Shown in pieces: positions 36,043-52,314 of a stretch of 64,000 nt of DNA. How positions within the stretch are numbered: the first letter of the stretch is position 1; every line of letters begins with the position of its first letter. Location: the NCBI GenBank assembly GCA_025093985.1, contig JACAAK010000001.1, forward strand, positions 1,116,001-1,180,000, given 5' to 3'. The notes under the pieces are model-generated. The model ran no database searches, was not told the origin of the DNA, and saw only the letters and a program-made list of their open reading frames with translations. This DNA is from Calvatia gigantea (lineage: Eukaryota; Basidiomycota; Agaricomycetes; Agaricales; Lycoperdaceae). The translations under genes and the position numbers were made by a program.

Positions 36043-36142
36043 GCTGTTATACCTTTAAAAGGCTATGTATTCTTATGTATACCAAAAGCTGCAATGGGAA
36101 ATGTGAAATATTTGTTTGATTTGCGATTATCATGGATCAGCC

Positions 36143-36151
36143 GGGGGGGGG
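36143..36151. repeat. G9 homopolymer between convergent genes
   Basis: Nine consecutive guanines lie in the 210-base space between the FDH1 and GCN5 stops. It is likely a slippage-prone site of no coding consequence. Confidence 0.8.
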
Positions 36152-36252
36152 ATTATGATACATTACTCAAGGGTATCCGAATAGTACAAACATATTAAAG
36201 AGCCTCACGGTGAACTAAGCATCGCATGCTCCAAATAAGTGGGGATGATGGG

Positions 36253-38690
<2,438 letters not shown>

Positions 38691-38725
38691 TCCAGGGTCG
38701 TTCTCCTACAAACTTGATGTAAACT
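38691..38725. promoter_or_regulatory. 35-base gap between divergent GCN5 and GH45-like start codons
   Basis: With the most upstream GCN5 ATG the two start codons are only 35 bases apart; using the next in-frame GCN5 Met (38642) it is 83. Promoter elements of each gene must therefore overlap the other transcript. Confidence 0.5.
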
Positions 38726-39708
38726 ATGTATTATGTCCTCCTCCCTCTCCTTTTTTATGCCCCGAAGGCTACGGCGTGGATTGATTATACCCCGAATGGC
38801 CTCGCGACTTTGACCCATTATACCCTGCCCAAGGATTATATTGCTTCATGCGGCTGCACACCGTCCAGTACTCATTACCCCACTGCCGCACTTTCTCAGA
38901 TGGCGTATGGCAGCAGTAATTCATACGGTGCGCCCGGAGGCTCCCTTGCTGAAATATAGGAACAACTGATAGCTCCCCACCCCAGGTCCAGCATGCGGAC
39001 GATGCTTCAAACTCACGCTCATTAACCCTCTCATCTCAACACCTCCTTTCCATCCTTCCCAAGTAAAATCTATTATTGTCAAAATCACAGACCTCTGCCC
39101 GTTGTCTGAAGATGGCTGGTGCTCCGGACGAGAAGACAAGCCTAACTCGTACGCTGACCCTCTTTCCCCTGCATTTTTACGCTCGTGTGAACATTTTCTG
39201 CAGTGCAGGAGCATACCTCAATTTTGACCTAGCATACCCCTCCAACGCTATACCCGATGACTTTTTCCCGTCTGACGAAGCTACATATGGCTATAAGGTT
39301 TGTCCACTCCACATACGATGCAGTTCTTCTATTGTGCTGAGCACACCTGCCTCTCCCGCAGGATTTTGGTGTCTGGAACATCACCTACGAGTCCGTTTCT
39401 TGTCTATCAACATGGTCCGGCGCACGAAATGCAGCAGCACTAGGGAGCGTGGCCAATCTAAGCACCGGCGTGTGTTGTCCTGCCGAGCCTACTGTACGTT
39501 TCTGGGATTTAGCTGTGAACAGAGACTAACTGGGCAATTTCGTGAACTCCTCCCAGGGCGACCCCAATAACACTTGCCCTTCATTTTCAGACGAAAGTGG
39601 TTTACCGTCCGTCTACCACCATCTCTTTTTTCAACTGCTGATTGAAAGTAAATTTTGCAGGCCCAATACTACTACCAGTGGTGGCTTTCATCCCCTTCCT
39701 GTTGCTAA
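38726..39708 (+). CDS. Secreted endoglucanase V / GH45-like (barwin-fold) protein
   Basis: The protein belongs to the double-psi barrel group of GH45 endoglucanases and expansin-like proteins that act on plant or fungal cell-wall glucans outside the cell. The short hydrophobic N-terminus MYYVLLPLLFYAPKATA is a likely signal peptide. Then come TTHYTLPKDYIASCGC-like sequence, ACGRCFKLTL, VKITDLCP, EDGWCS, AGAYLNFDLAYPS, YKDFGVWNITYESVSC and a C-terminus AQYYYQWWLSSPSCC with a terminal Cys pair. Introns run 38928-38985, near 39148-39204, after YGYK, after PAEPT, and 39611-39660. All keep phase, for about 230 residues. Catalytic activity is uncertain, because many family members are non-hydrolytic and I could not confirm both acidic residues. 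Confidence 0.85.
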
Positions 39709-40182
39709 TGCTTTCCCGTTCGGCTTTGTCATATTCCATGTTGCTATCATCTTCTTGGACTTGATGTAGGCTTACAACGGACAGCAACGATCGTGCTAAC
39801 ACCACCATCGGGGGAGGGGAGAAACCCTCATACCAAGCAATACCGGACTGATATGTCTCCTGAATCCACCACAGTATACAACCCGTGCCTACTGATTTGT
39901 GCTACGTTTGTGAGTGTCTGACTGTACAGACTTTCATTCAGCTGCATAAATAATTACACCCATTCACGCATACTTTTATTCTTTATTATTGTTGCTCGAG
40001 AATACATTGTGTTGGCCTCGACTTTCCAGGTCAATAACAAGATGCGTGACAAACGTGACTGAAAACACCAGAAGAGCTGGCTAGTTGGTGGGAGAGCCCT
40101 CCAAAAGCCTAATGATTAAGCAAGACGTCTCCTGTATACGAGAAAAAGATGGGCGAATAGACCGACAACAGAAGAAATCTCC
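39709..40182. other. Convergent intergenic region
   Basis: These 474 bases lie between the stops of the GH45-like and cyclophilin genes and probably hold both 3' untranslated regions. No gene is seen. Confidence 0.5.
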
Positions 40183-41866
40183 TCACGGATCAGTCTCCTC
40201 GAGCTTACCATACTTCACCTCATCACCTTTCACAAGGTGCTTCACATACCGTGCGCCGCCAAGCCACAAAAAAATAGCAGCGAAAACGCCAACGAGGATC
40301 ACGCCATAGAACAAGTTCGGCCAATCGCCCTGTCCGGGCAGAGTCTCGAGCTCGGACGCAGCCACCTTTTCCTCGCTTTCGGCAGTTTTGGCCCCAGGTG
40401 TGGGTTCAGCGGCAGCAGCAGTGGGGCCAGTTTTCGCCTCGCCCACAGTGCCGGTAATACCACCATAGTCCTGTTGAATAACAAAGCAAATATATTTGGT
40501 ATCGGTACGCGGATGGATTTTAAGGACAGAGAGCGCGTTAGAGCTCAGCGTGAAGAGGCACCTCGTTTCCATTCTCATCCTTAATAGTTTCAACAGGAAG
40601 CTGTACAAAGAGATGTTTTCAGCACATAAAAAGGCCTGTAGCCAAGGAATGATTGTCTCACCTCGCCACTGTCCACAATGATGACATCAACCTCCGGGCG
40701 GTCTTGCGCTCCCTTCTTGACATCCTCTGTTTAACACCGCAGACTTTCAGCGATCTTCGCCCTTATGCAAAATGGGATGCAACTCACCAATCTTGCGGAC
40801 AATCTCCATACCATCGATAACCTTTCCGAAGACGACCTGCAACCGAAAAAAAATTAGAACCTTACGCAATTCTCGAAATCATGAGAAAGAAACGCACATG
40901 ACGGCCATCGAGCCAGCTAGTAACGACAGTGGTAATGAACTGCAAAAATTGATCAGCCAAAATGATCCCCCCTCCACGTGTGAGATAGTTGAATAGCAAC
41001 CCACGAATTGGGATCCTGGGGAACAAAAACAACCATGCGTTTAACAACCCTCTCAGAAGTGCTGAGGAAGTCTCGGGAGGAAGCTCACCGTTCGTGTCTT
41101 TCCCGGCGTTTGCCATCGAGAGAATACCAGGGCTAGTGTGCTTGAGCTTGCTGAGGAATGCATCAGTAAGGTGACCGGTACCAAGGAAAGACAAATAAAC
41201 TCACAAATTCTCATCGGCAAACCTGTCGCCGTAGATAGACTGGAAGTGCCAGTATCTCGGTTAGGAGGAGCCCTGAACTCTCGTCCAAAATTGAACTTAC
41301 CTTTCCGCCAGTACCATCTCCACGGGCTTGGAATCTTAATCAGCATGCATGGTACTTGGTTCCTTCTCGAAAACGAAGACCTACTGAAATCTCCACCTTG
41401 AATCCTATCAAACAGGTTTTCCGTCAGAGACGTTAGCACTCGAGCTGTTCTGAAGACTCACATGAAGTCTTTGATAACGCGGTGGAACTTGGAACCTTTG
41501 TATCCAAAACCAAGTTCAGTTCCATCCTTCTTCACGCCAGCGGCCAAAGCACGGAAATTCTCAACAGTCTTGGGGACGGTCTGTAACAAAGCAACTACGT
41601 GTCAGAAGATCCAGGGAATACTTGCACGTCTTCACAACATACTCCACCGAAGAGGCCCATTGTAACTACACCAAATCGTCAGCTCAAATTCCAATTGAAA
41701 CATAAAGTGAGGGATATATACTTCTTCCAAGGTTCTCATCGCCTTGCTTGATGTCGAAATAGACCTTGTGAGTAATCTTTGGTCCTTTGGCAGCCTCTAC
41801 AGACTGGGCGCAGAAGAAGGCCGCGATGGACACCACGATGAAGGCGAAGGAAATGCGCCCGAACAT
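40183..41866 (-). CDS. ER cyclophilin (peptidyl-prolyl isomerase B type) with C-terminal membrane segment
   Basis: Cyclophilins catalyse proline cis-trans isomerisation; this one enters the secretory pathway. It has a signal peptide ([19 protein letters not shown]), then [35 protein letters not shown] sequence, [15 protein letters not shown], the GDGTGGKSIYG loop, [18 protein letters not shown] and [14 protein letters not shown]. An Ala/Pro-rich spacer leads to a transmembrane helix ([17 protein letters not shown]) and a charged tail GKLEETDP. About nine introns interrupt it. The conserved GSQF is carried by an 11-base microexon (41005-41015). A luminal isomerase with a C-terminal anchor is common in basidiomycetes, unlike soluble animal CypB. 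No HDEL is present. Confidence 0.92.
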
Positions 41867-42448
41867 TTTGGTTTTGGTTGAAGAAATGTAGACGTGTAAA
41901 AGCCAGACGTGGCGATCAATGGCCCCATATAATTGGCCGCTCACGTGGCATTAGCCGCCCAAACTGGGATGGCTGCCGCCGCTGAAGAATTACGCTGTCC
42001 CCCACCACATATGCACCAGCTCTGACCCCCTATGCCCCTACAATAGGAAAGGCACAATGGCGGTCCTTCCGCTAGTGCTAATGTGAAGTAGAGTTGAGGC
42101 ATATTAGTAATGTTTGACATGACCAAATAGAGTCAGGAACGCTGGAAACGAATCCCTATCCGATGCGAATAAATATCCCTTTACAACAAAACAACCAGAG
42201 GTTCTGAGACGGTGAAAAAGCTCTGATATATTATGCGAAATCACAAAGGTAGCCCACCCCCGAAACAATAATCCGTATCCGTCAGTTTCGGGGTTCACCG
42301 TTTTGCGAAGGTCAATTAATAGCACCCTTCTGGTTGGCCCACCGCATCTTAAGCCGGTCATGAAAGTGTGAGAGTGTGGCAAGAGAGTCCCCCGGTTCTC
42401 GCAGAATTTGGGGGTGAACATCTACCCAGGCGAGAAAACCGGGGGGGA
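41867..42448. other. Intergenic region between the cyclophilin start and DBP7 stop
   Basis: It holds the cyclophilin promoter and the DBP7 3' end. Short frames here have no recognisable sequence and I found no other feature. Confidence 0.5.
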
Positions 42449-45028
42449 TTAGAAACCATGCACAAGTTTTTCTAGTGCATCCCCTCCGGCAATCTGAAAT
42501 TCTGATGCCCCACTGCTCACCGTGAGGCCTCCTTTCTTCGTCAACCGTCCTTGGGCCCTCACGGTCGCTTGCATACGGCTCTCCACGTCCCCAGAATTAT
42601 CGATCTCCCACTCTTTGCGCTGCCGCTGATGTGGTTTGACAGCTTTGTTTTTAGCCTTGGCGCCTGACAAATGGATATCCTTCACTTTGGCAGATTTTTG
42701 AACCCCATTTCCGGCTTTAGTGATGGATTTTGGTGCTTCTCGGAGCGCGAAGGCCTTTGCCAGATGACCAAGATGTAGGTGGCGAATATGGAAGATGTGT
42801 TTTTCACTCGAAGGGTGTGTAGCATACGCTCGCATGTGTGATAAAAATGCGCTGCGGGCAAGCTCCGAGTTCTACAATTAGGAAGCATAGAAAGTGGCAA
42901 AGAATCAATTCCAGGTGAGCACGAGGGTCACGGATGATTAAGGTAGAATAAAACTAACCTCCTTCTCACGTAGAACCCACCGCTCGAAAGCCAATTGCAC
43001 CTCGGTAGCCCGCTCCTCATATTCGCGGCCTTTTCCACTGAATCCAGATCTTAGGATTTCCTCAGCCGCGACCGGCGTGAGAGAGACATTCCCGTTGCCG
43101 CCGGATTCACCCCCCCTCTCGCCACCGTGCATCTTTTCTTGAACCCATGGAACCCAAGCAACCTCGGAGGGGGCAACAATACTCCAGGCCTCACCACCTT
43201 TGCCAGCGCGTGCTGTGCGGCCAACTCGGTGGATATACTCTGTAGCACCGCCTTCCGCTTGGAAGGTCATACTGCACTACCGCGTGCACAAGTGGAAGGT
43301 CTAGCCCTCGTGAGGCCACGGAGGTGCACAGCAAAATTGACGGGGCGCCTGCGGCTTTAGACGTCCCCGCAAAGTTTTTGATAATAGAAAGACGTATCTG
43401 GGTTGGAAGGGACCCATGGAGCCGGTAAATGGAAGCATCGGGCAGGAAGGGACACTGGCCGCTGTAGTGGTTCCGTTTCCCGCCATCTGTCAGAGATCTT
43501 GGGTTGTTTTCGTTATCCTCACTTCCTGTATCGCTGTCAATCTTGACAATCTGTTCCTTTCCATCGTCCATTGATGCTTGTGTCAACATATTCCAATGGA
43601 AATCCACAGAATCCGTACAACTGAAGAAGACGATGATTTTCGTGGCTCGGCGCCCACGGTTCTCTGCAATGCGAGACCGCAGGAGCGCTACCAGTATGAC
43701 AAGGCGGAGCTTCAGAGGTGCGATGACATATTTTTGAGTCAATTGCGATGGTGGGGTAAATTTCTCGGAAGAAGGGATACCCAACTTGCCGATTGTTGGA
43801 TAAGGCTGCTTGTCTGCTTCTACCGCTTTGATTATGAGGGGGTCAACAAGGGCCATTCCCGCCAACTTCTGCACATCCTCCCGCATGGTTGCAGAACATA
43901 AGATTGTTTTTCTCCTGCGATCCCAATCCCAACCACCCACCTCCATGCCCTTCCCTTCCTCAGTAGCCTGCTTGGCTAAACGCCACCGCCCTTCTAGTCC
44001 CTTTATGATACCAGTGATAGTCTCCTCAAAACCAAGCTCCATGAGACGGTCGGCCTCATCGAGGACTAACCATCTACACTTTCCAACATTAAACGATGAG
44101 GTGTTCTGTAAATGATCCAGCAACCGACCAGGCGTCGTGACCAAGAATGGCACACCCTTCCGTAGACGAGCTTTTTCGTGTGTGCGATTTTCTCCTCCAA
44201 TTAATAACCCGGAAACCAACCATCGCGTGAGCCTATTAGCCGGGTTGGGATCATCAGCAGACTCGTCCTCCGCCCGCAGCCGTAGCTTGAGTAACATCTC
44301 TAGGACGTCAGATATTTGCTTCGCAAGCTCGCGAGTAGGAGCTATGATAATAGCGAGCGTCCCAATTGAGCGGTCAATATACGACAGTGAGCTGAGCGGA
44401 AGGAGGTCATGAACAATGGGAAGAAGATAAGACAGGGTTTTTCCAGAACCAGTCTGTGACTGAATGAAGGCATCTCGGTCCTGGCCGCCCCCTGACAACG
44501 TGAGCAATGAAGGGAGAGCAGAACGTTGGATAGCCGTGGGTTTTGAGATGTTCATCTTGTTCACCAGGTGAAAGACAAGAAGAGGGTGAAGCCCAAGGCC
44601 CGAAAAACTCTGGGTATCCAAAGGAGCGTTACTGGGTTTGGGGTGAAGAACCTCTGCGCCTAGCTTGGGAATTTCAACCTTGGGGTTGGAGGTAAACAGC
44701 GAAGAGATAAATTGAGTTTGCCGGGGAAGCGCAGGAGGTATCGACTTTGGTTCCGACTTCTGGTCAGAAATAGTAGATTCTTTCCGAGCACACTTCGCAG
44801 GTCGATCGTCGACGTCATTGTCGGGTTGCGTGGGTTGAGTTGATTTTGACGGAGCCTTGCGCTTAACCGCACGCTTTACTTTCAACCTAGCACTGACTTG
44901 TTAGGTTTCGCTACAGACACTAAGGATAGAAAGTTGGACCTATCCACCCAGCGACCGCCCTTATGAGCTTGTTTTTTTGGTGGGTTTTCGGATCTGAGGT
45001 CGAGATTGAGCACGATATCATCGTCCAT
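42449..45028 (-). CDS. DBP7: DEAD-box RNA helicase Dbp7 (60S ribosome assembly), one frame break
   Basis: Dbp7 remodels early pre-60S particles in the nucleolus. The first exon [20 protein letters not shown] (start 45028) ends GGRWVDR and splices to [13 protein letters not shown]. Helicase motifs in order are the Q motif [57 protein letters not shown] ([13 protein letters not shown]) and [17 protein letters not shown]. The C-terminal domain has the Lys/Arg-rich tail typical of the family, ending LEKLVHGF. The frame breaks between VQYDLP and [13 protein letters not shown], at about 43252-43266. One base fewer restores the conserved YDLP.EGGATEY reading. There is no splice signal to explain it. 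Length is about 780 residues. Confidence 0.9.
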
Positions 45029-45384
45029 ACTCCTACGAGTCTCTGCCTGGATGAATTACCTAGCTGAAAACACTCATAATATCTAAAAACCGGTGTGACA
45101 TCAGGTTGTGTGATGTCACTCCCCTGAGTCACGGACTTTTGGGGTCTTTGTCAGCGAGCACAGGAATTTGAGTCAGTGGCGAAGACAAACGCAAAGCAGC
45201 GGCGAGCGTTTCTTAGCGTCTACGTCCTCAATCTCCCCGCTGCGGCTTCTGGGGTTTGTATACTTCATCATTGTGCCCGCCTGCGGCCAGTTTCTTCCAC
45301 GTTTCCCAGACATTTACCCCTATTCTGACGTGGCACCCTTGCTTCCCCATTCACCGGCACTGCTGCGGTTGCTGGCAGAAATAA
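45029..45384. promoter_or_regulatory. 356-base divergent promoter between DBP7 and ESA1
   Basis: The two genes are read away from each other from this space. No TATA box is clear. The open frame from 45168 has no coding character and is treated as noise. Confidence 0.5.
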
Positions 45385-47219
<1,835 letters not shown>

Positions 47220-47315
47220 TATAAATGTTTCGTCTACGTATGGAAGTTGTTATCATGTTGTAAAGTTACACTGTTGCTGCTTTGTACACTATTGGAACCT
47301 CTGTGGAATAATTAA

Positions 47316-47989
47316 TTACCCATTGACCATCGCCAACCGGCGGCGTAAACCATGCCCGAGCATCTCCCCATCTTCACTCTCAACCTTCTCCATTTCAAAA
47401 GGTAGATTCTTGCGAGAAATAGTGGGTGACGGCGGTTCGGATATGGCGGGTGAAAAGACATCTGCTCCCGCAAGTTTCAAACCGCCAGATTCCGAAGCAT
47501 AAAATGCCTGGGGTTGGGAGACAGCGAGCCTGCATTCAACCCCGCTATGATCCGCCGCTGACTCCTGGTCTGAATCGCTTTCTACTGACGACCTCTCGCC
47601 ATTGACGTAGATTATTGGAATTTCCCCATTAACAGTAGGGGTAGTTTTGTCGCTGGTGGATGCCTTGACATCATCGATGATACCGAGCGTCCGAGCAATA
47701 CCGTATGAAGCGATGTCCTAAAAGAAAATATCACTTTGTCGGTCCCGAGTCGTTCTTGGTAATTTGGGTATATTTTGCTTACCAAAAGGCCTAATATGAC
47801 AACCGGGAGAGCACAAACGACGGCAAGCACGCGAGACATATATGCAATTTTTGCCACCCAAGAATTCGGTTCATAATTCCAGAGGTGTTTTGCGTAACTG
47901 TTTAAGATGATACCAGGAACAGCGGCAGGAGGAGTAGACGTGATTTGAGAAGCGATTTCAAAAAAGTATGAAGTACCATTTATTGTCAT
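47316..47989 (-). CDS. Small one-helix membrane protein, unknown function
   Basis: I recognise no named family; the sequence is typical of uncharacterised basidiomycete proteins. It starts MTINGTSYFFEIASQI (47989), continues NSYAKHLWNYEPNSWVAKI and has one strong membrane helix, RVLAVVCALPVVILGLL. The single intron (GTAAGC to TTTTAG) joins this to DIASYGIARTLGIIDDVKAS. The C-terminal half is acidic and Ser-rich and ends GLRRRLAMVNG, giving about 200 residues. An in-frame TTG at 48007 is not needed as a start. The stop is 96 bases from the convergent ESA1 stop. A role in an endomembrane is possible but not shown. Confidence 0.75.
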
Positions 47990-49047
47990 CGCAGTTGCAA
48001 CGGTCAATTACGAGGTAAACAGTACTTGAGTGCTTTGAACGTGAATCAAATGCAGGAAGGAGAAACATCTTGTGCTCAGCAGTCACATGATACTGATCGG
48101 GCTGAATAAAACGTACCCTTTTTTTAACTTATACACCCATCACGCGAGCAAAAAAAGATGCGCAGATATACAAGTTATTGGAGGCTCCCCACATTTTGGG
48201 AGAGAGGTGTTCGAAAAATAAAAATAGGTTACGAGGGGTGCAAACAGTCACCTTCCTGCTTGAACAAATGCGGTGGCAAAATGCGGTGCACAACCCTGTA
48301 CAATCGGAATGCCAGGAAAAAAAATGGGGGAAAGAAAGCCCGGGGTTACGACATCTTATGTTGCCTGAATCTTGAACACCAGATTTAACGAAAAGAGGAT
48401 CCCTCCAAGTTCAAGCCGACAGCCTTGATGAACCTGAGCACCGACTGCCCCGTCAACACGCAATACATTTATGGAAACCCCCCTCAGAAGAGAGAAAACT
48501 TGCAATGCACCGTGTTCCCAAATTTACTCAAAAACCCATGTGCCTACGCCGAGTCGTACCACCCGAGAGGTTGCCGTCTAAAACGTGCTCAAGGGTTGCA
48601 TCGGCAGGACCTAACAAACCTAACCCATCAGTGATCACGGCTGCCATCAATCCCGCTGATGAATCTTCCGGTCGGGGTCGACGTTTACATTACTTAGATC
48701 AGAAGTGATACGCCACATTCTGCGTCACCTTGCTGCTGGTCCGTTCCTTAATTCAAGCCTGACTGACTTTAAAAGATAGCACATATCAGAGCATTCTTTT
48801 CAGCATAGCTTAGTGATTGACCAGGGACTGATTTTCACGAAAGTTCTAAGATAATACAACTATGTAGGCAGCGAGTTTTAGTCTGTCAAGCAACAAACAA
48901 GCCAGATGATCATTCCACAAGAGGGCCCCGAAATACACAGAGAGTGAGATGCACAAACACAAAGAAACATAAAACAGACGGCGATTCTGCAGGGGCATAA
49001 GTGATGAAACAATCGAGGCGGGAGATACGAAGAACCGTCCGGGTTAA
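47990..49047. other. 1.1-kb stretch without a recognised gene
   Basis: It lies between the small membrane protein start and the CSL gene stop. Frames here are short, unlinked by splice sites and unrecognisable. Confidence 0.5.
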
Positions 49048-52000
49048 CTAGGGATACATGACATTGGAAGGGAATACAACACCGTCGCCACGAACGAGGA
49101 TAATTGGACGACGCTTCGGCACCTGATTCTCCGGGGGCAAGCAACCAAGCACCTCCGTGCAGCGAACCTCAACGTATGGGGACGGATCTGATCCAAAGAA
49201 AACGCTGACGGGTTCTGCCTTGGAGAAGTTCTCTCCATAAACGGTTAACATCTTGGAGGCATGGGGATTCGGTTTCGCAAGAACTGCGCGTGCTGATGCG
49301 CAACTTGATTTCGGAGCTTCTGCCGCGCGGTCGGGGGGAAGGTACTTGACAACACCAGGGAATGGTGTCACAGGTTTTGAGGGTATGGGAAAGGATCCTG
49401 TCTGGGGAGCGTGTTGGTTGTCGAACAGAACTGGAGGAACATAGAAGTTGTAACGAATTTGATCTAAAGGAGGGTCAGCCCAATTTGAGCTTGGAACGGC
49501 AAGAATTCTACACACCAGTGCCAACAATTGTCCACACGCTAGTTTCGCCAATGTCAACTTGCCAGAGGGCACCAGAAGACGCACCAGCGTCGCTACCAGA
49601 ACCGCGGCGACTTGAAACGGAACCTGCTGAGCTTGGACGACGACGACCTTTAGCCATCGTCTTAGGGACACCCCCAGCACTAGACGACGACCGGGGTTTC
49701 TTGACCCGACCGCCGTCGTTCGAAACATGAGCCGCGAACTCAGCCGTAGCGGGTGAAGCGGGGGCACTATCAACGTTTTGATGACCGAAGTACTCGCTAC
49801 CGCTGGATTTTGGGGTTGAGGTGATGGGAGAACTGGGGAGGGGTGAGTTTCGAGCCATTGTTCACGGCTGAATTCCACTGGCGACCGTCAATGGGACGGT
49901 AGGTGTTAACCTTCTCCCCCATGCACGAAAGGAATGCGCCAGTGGCCCCCGGTGTTCCGGGTTCAGGCATGGTCTTCGCAGAATCATAGACCTCAAAAGC
50001 GATCTTGTGAAGTTGTGACACAGGATCACCGCAAACTTCTCCAGGAGCGCAATAGTGGTCAGGGACACCTTTTGCGCCTTCTTGCAACCCTCCGCCGACG
50101 ACGGTGGTTTGGTGGTCCACTTTGCGGATGATGAGGACCGGACTGACAACGCCGGAGGTGAGACACTGCAAGACAACAGTCTGGTTATAATAGATGGGTA
50201 TCTGGGAGCCATTGTTGGTGAACGGGATCGCATTAGGAGGAGGAGAGGGATAGTCAGGTTGAGGCGGAGGGGGCGGGGGGGCGTCAATGCCTCCTGCAGG
50301 CTTATTGACGTCGACGATGTACATGACGAAAGGATCTATCGAACCCAAGACTTCAGCAAAGGCCACGAAGCTTAACCTGTCAAGCACTCACCCCAGCTTG
50401 CGGTCCTAGCAATGAAGGAAGGTGTTGTTGAGCGTGATCGGTGATCCAGTCCCATCAAAGGGGCCCCATCAGAGCCCTTGAACGACGATCCGGAACCTGA
50501 AACGCAAAGGTACTTGGTAGAAACAGTTTGTGACCGGAGACGGTGGAACAAGGAGATTGTGGAACCATGGTTGATGCAGACTGTACGTACTCGTAAGTGA
50601 ACAAGCTAACAAGCAATCCTAACCAACTTACGCTCAAGGTTTTTCGCGCTTTGTCTCTTCTTGCTTGGCTTACTGATAACCTTGATGGGCCGGCTTGGGA
50701 AGACACCGATGACCCTTTCGGGCTCGTCATCCGAAGCGGGAGCAGTAACTTTGACCAACGCCTCGACCTTCTTTTTCTTCTCGTCAACGTCTGAGATGAA
50801 CAACTGTTTCCCCACACAACGACCGATAAAGGTGGTGCCTGTTGGGGGATCAGTGATATCGAAAGCCTTGCCAGACGAGCCAGTCCATTCGACTGATCCT
50901 TCTTGGGGAACAGGTTCTCCGGAGATGGAAACGACGACGCGTGGAGGACAGAGCTTGGGGTCCTCACCCCTCCGGATTACATCGGTCCACCAAGAATTAC
51001 CGATCATGATGGCTGTCGGAGGTGGGCAGAGGAAGCTGTTAAAATAGAATTAGGGACACCCGGATACCAAAAAAATTTTCCGACGTACCGTTTTTCCGTG
51101 CCATATGACTTTTGAGCGACTTTGCTGGACATAACGATGATTGTCCTTTCGCCGAAGGCGAGCCGATTAGCAGTGCGAACATATTGATCAAGGTAAGGTC
51201 TGTTAAAAATCTAAGAAACGCGCCCCTGATCCTGAGGTGGAAGCGTACCGAATAAATGTTTGAAGGTCATTTGACTGACCCATAGGGTGTAGGCGTATGT
51301 TAGCAAGGGTCTCATCGACAGTAGCCATGCGTAGGGACATGTCCTGAGGAGCGTCTCGTGGATAATGCATTGAATCGAAAGGGAGTGTTGCATGAGGCTG
51401 CACGCCAGGAGGCATGTGGGACAAGTTGGGAACAGGTCCCGAATGGTGGTATCGGTGTTCCGGTGGAAAGCGACCAAGTCGCTCTTGGTATGGCTGAAGC
51501 CCATTCGCGGGGTAGGAAATACCAGTATTGATATTACTCATACCATAATCCTCGTACGCCGGGGAGTAAGTGGCGCCTGGAATGCGACGATCCATGTCAG
51601 GATAACCAGGTGGAAAATCTTTAAGGGACGGGGGGAAATCAGGAGGCGCATTGAAGCCGCCGACAGTATCGCTGGGGGTCAATGGCGAGACTTTTCCACT
51701 GCTGCTGCTGTAGGAGGACGGCAGCCCGCCCATAATGTCGTATGCACCGCCGCCATTGGAGCCAGCAAATGATGGGACAGAGTCACTGAAAGGAGGGTGG
51801 TTATAGATATTTTCGGAATTCATGCCATAGTTGTGGCCTAACGATGACGAGGAGGATGCATTGGTGCGGTAACCTTGGGAGGAAAGAGAACTATTGGTGT
51901 TAGGGAAAAGTTCGTAGTTGGGATGGTCTGCGGTTTCCATGGCGTCTGTCTAAAATTTTAATGAGTATCGACGGGGAACGAAAGACGGGAAGGAGGGGGA

Positions 52001-52314
52001 GAAGGACTTACATTTTCCGAGTTGGGTATACTGAAAGACTGTTCAAGGTCAGCCTGGGCATAGAGGCCATGCTGAGGCTGTGAGGCCTTTGCATTAAAGT
52101 CTAGGGACATTTTGCGGTCGCGGGGGTATGACGGGGCAGAGGAAGGATTGAGAATTTCAGAGAGATCCCAGCGGTTAAGTTCAGAAGAGGCAGGAATAGG
52201 ACGAGGTGCAACAGAGGATGAATGATTGTTGTTGTCAATGCTCATACCCAAATTAGTTCGGTGTTCGGTGTTTGCCGGAGACGATAGACGCAACCAGGTA
52301 GCACTTTGGGCCAT
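49048..52314 (-). CDS. CSL (CBF1/Su(H)/LAG-1) transcription factor, one frame break
   Basis: CSL proteins bind GTG(G/A)GAA sites; fungal members act without Notch. The N-terminal third is disordered (MAQSATWLRLSSPANTEHR..., then Ser/Tyr/Pro-rich). The DNA-binding core has RLAFGERTIIVMSSKVAQKS, TEKRFLCPPP, the NSWW segment, KQLFISDVDEKKKK and INHGSTISLFHRLRSQTVST, followed by the beta-trefoil (DPFVMYIVDVNKPAG, VLQCLTSGVVSPVLIIRKVD, VSQLHKIAFEVYDS). The C-terminal Ig-like domain has TPFPGVVKYLPPDRAAEAP and the end GDGVVFPSNVMYP. Between RQWNSAVNNGSKLTPP and SSPITSTPKSSGSEYFG the frame breaks at a G4 run (49835-49838), and one base fewer restores it. Six or more introns. The length, near 950 residues, fits the fungal CSL class with extended N-termini. 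Confidence 0.92.

Noticed and set aside
47990..48007. TTG-started extension of the small membrane protein
   Set aside because: A normal ATG is available six codons downstream, and TTG starts are not expected in fungal nuclear genes.
49048..49878. 276-codon minus-strand frame at the end of the CSL gene
   Set aside because: Only its last exon-length part is real CSL sequence; the upstream part is an alternative frame of CSL exons and an intron.
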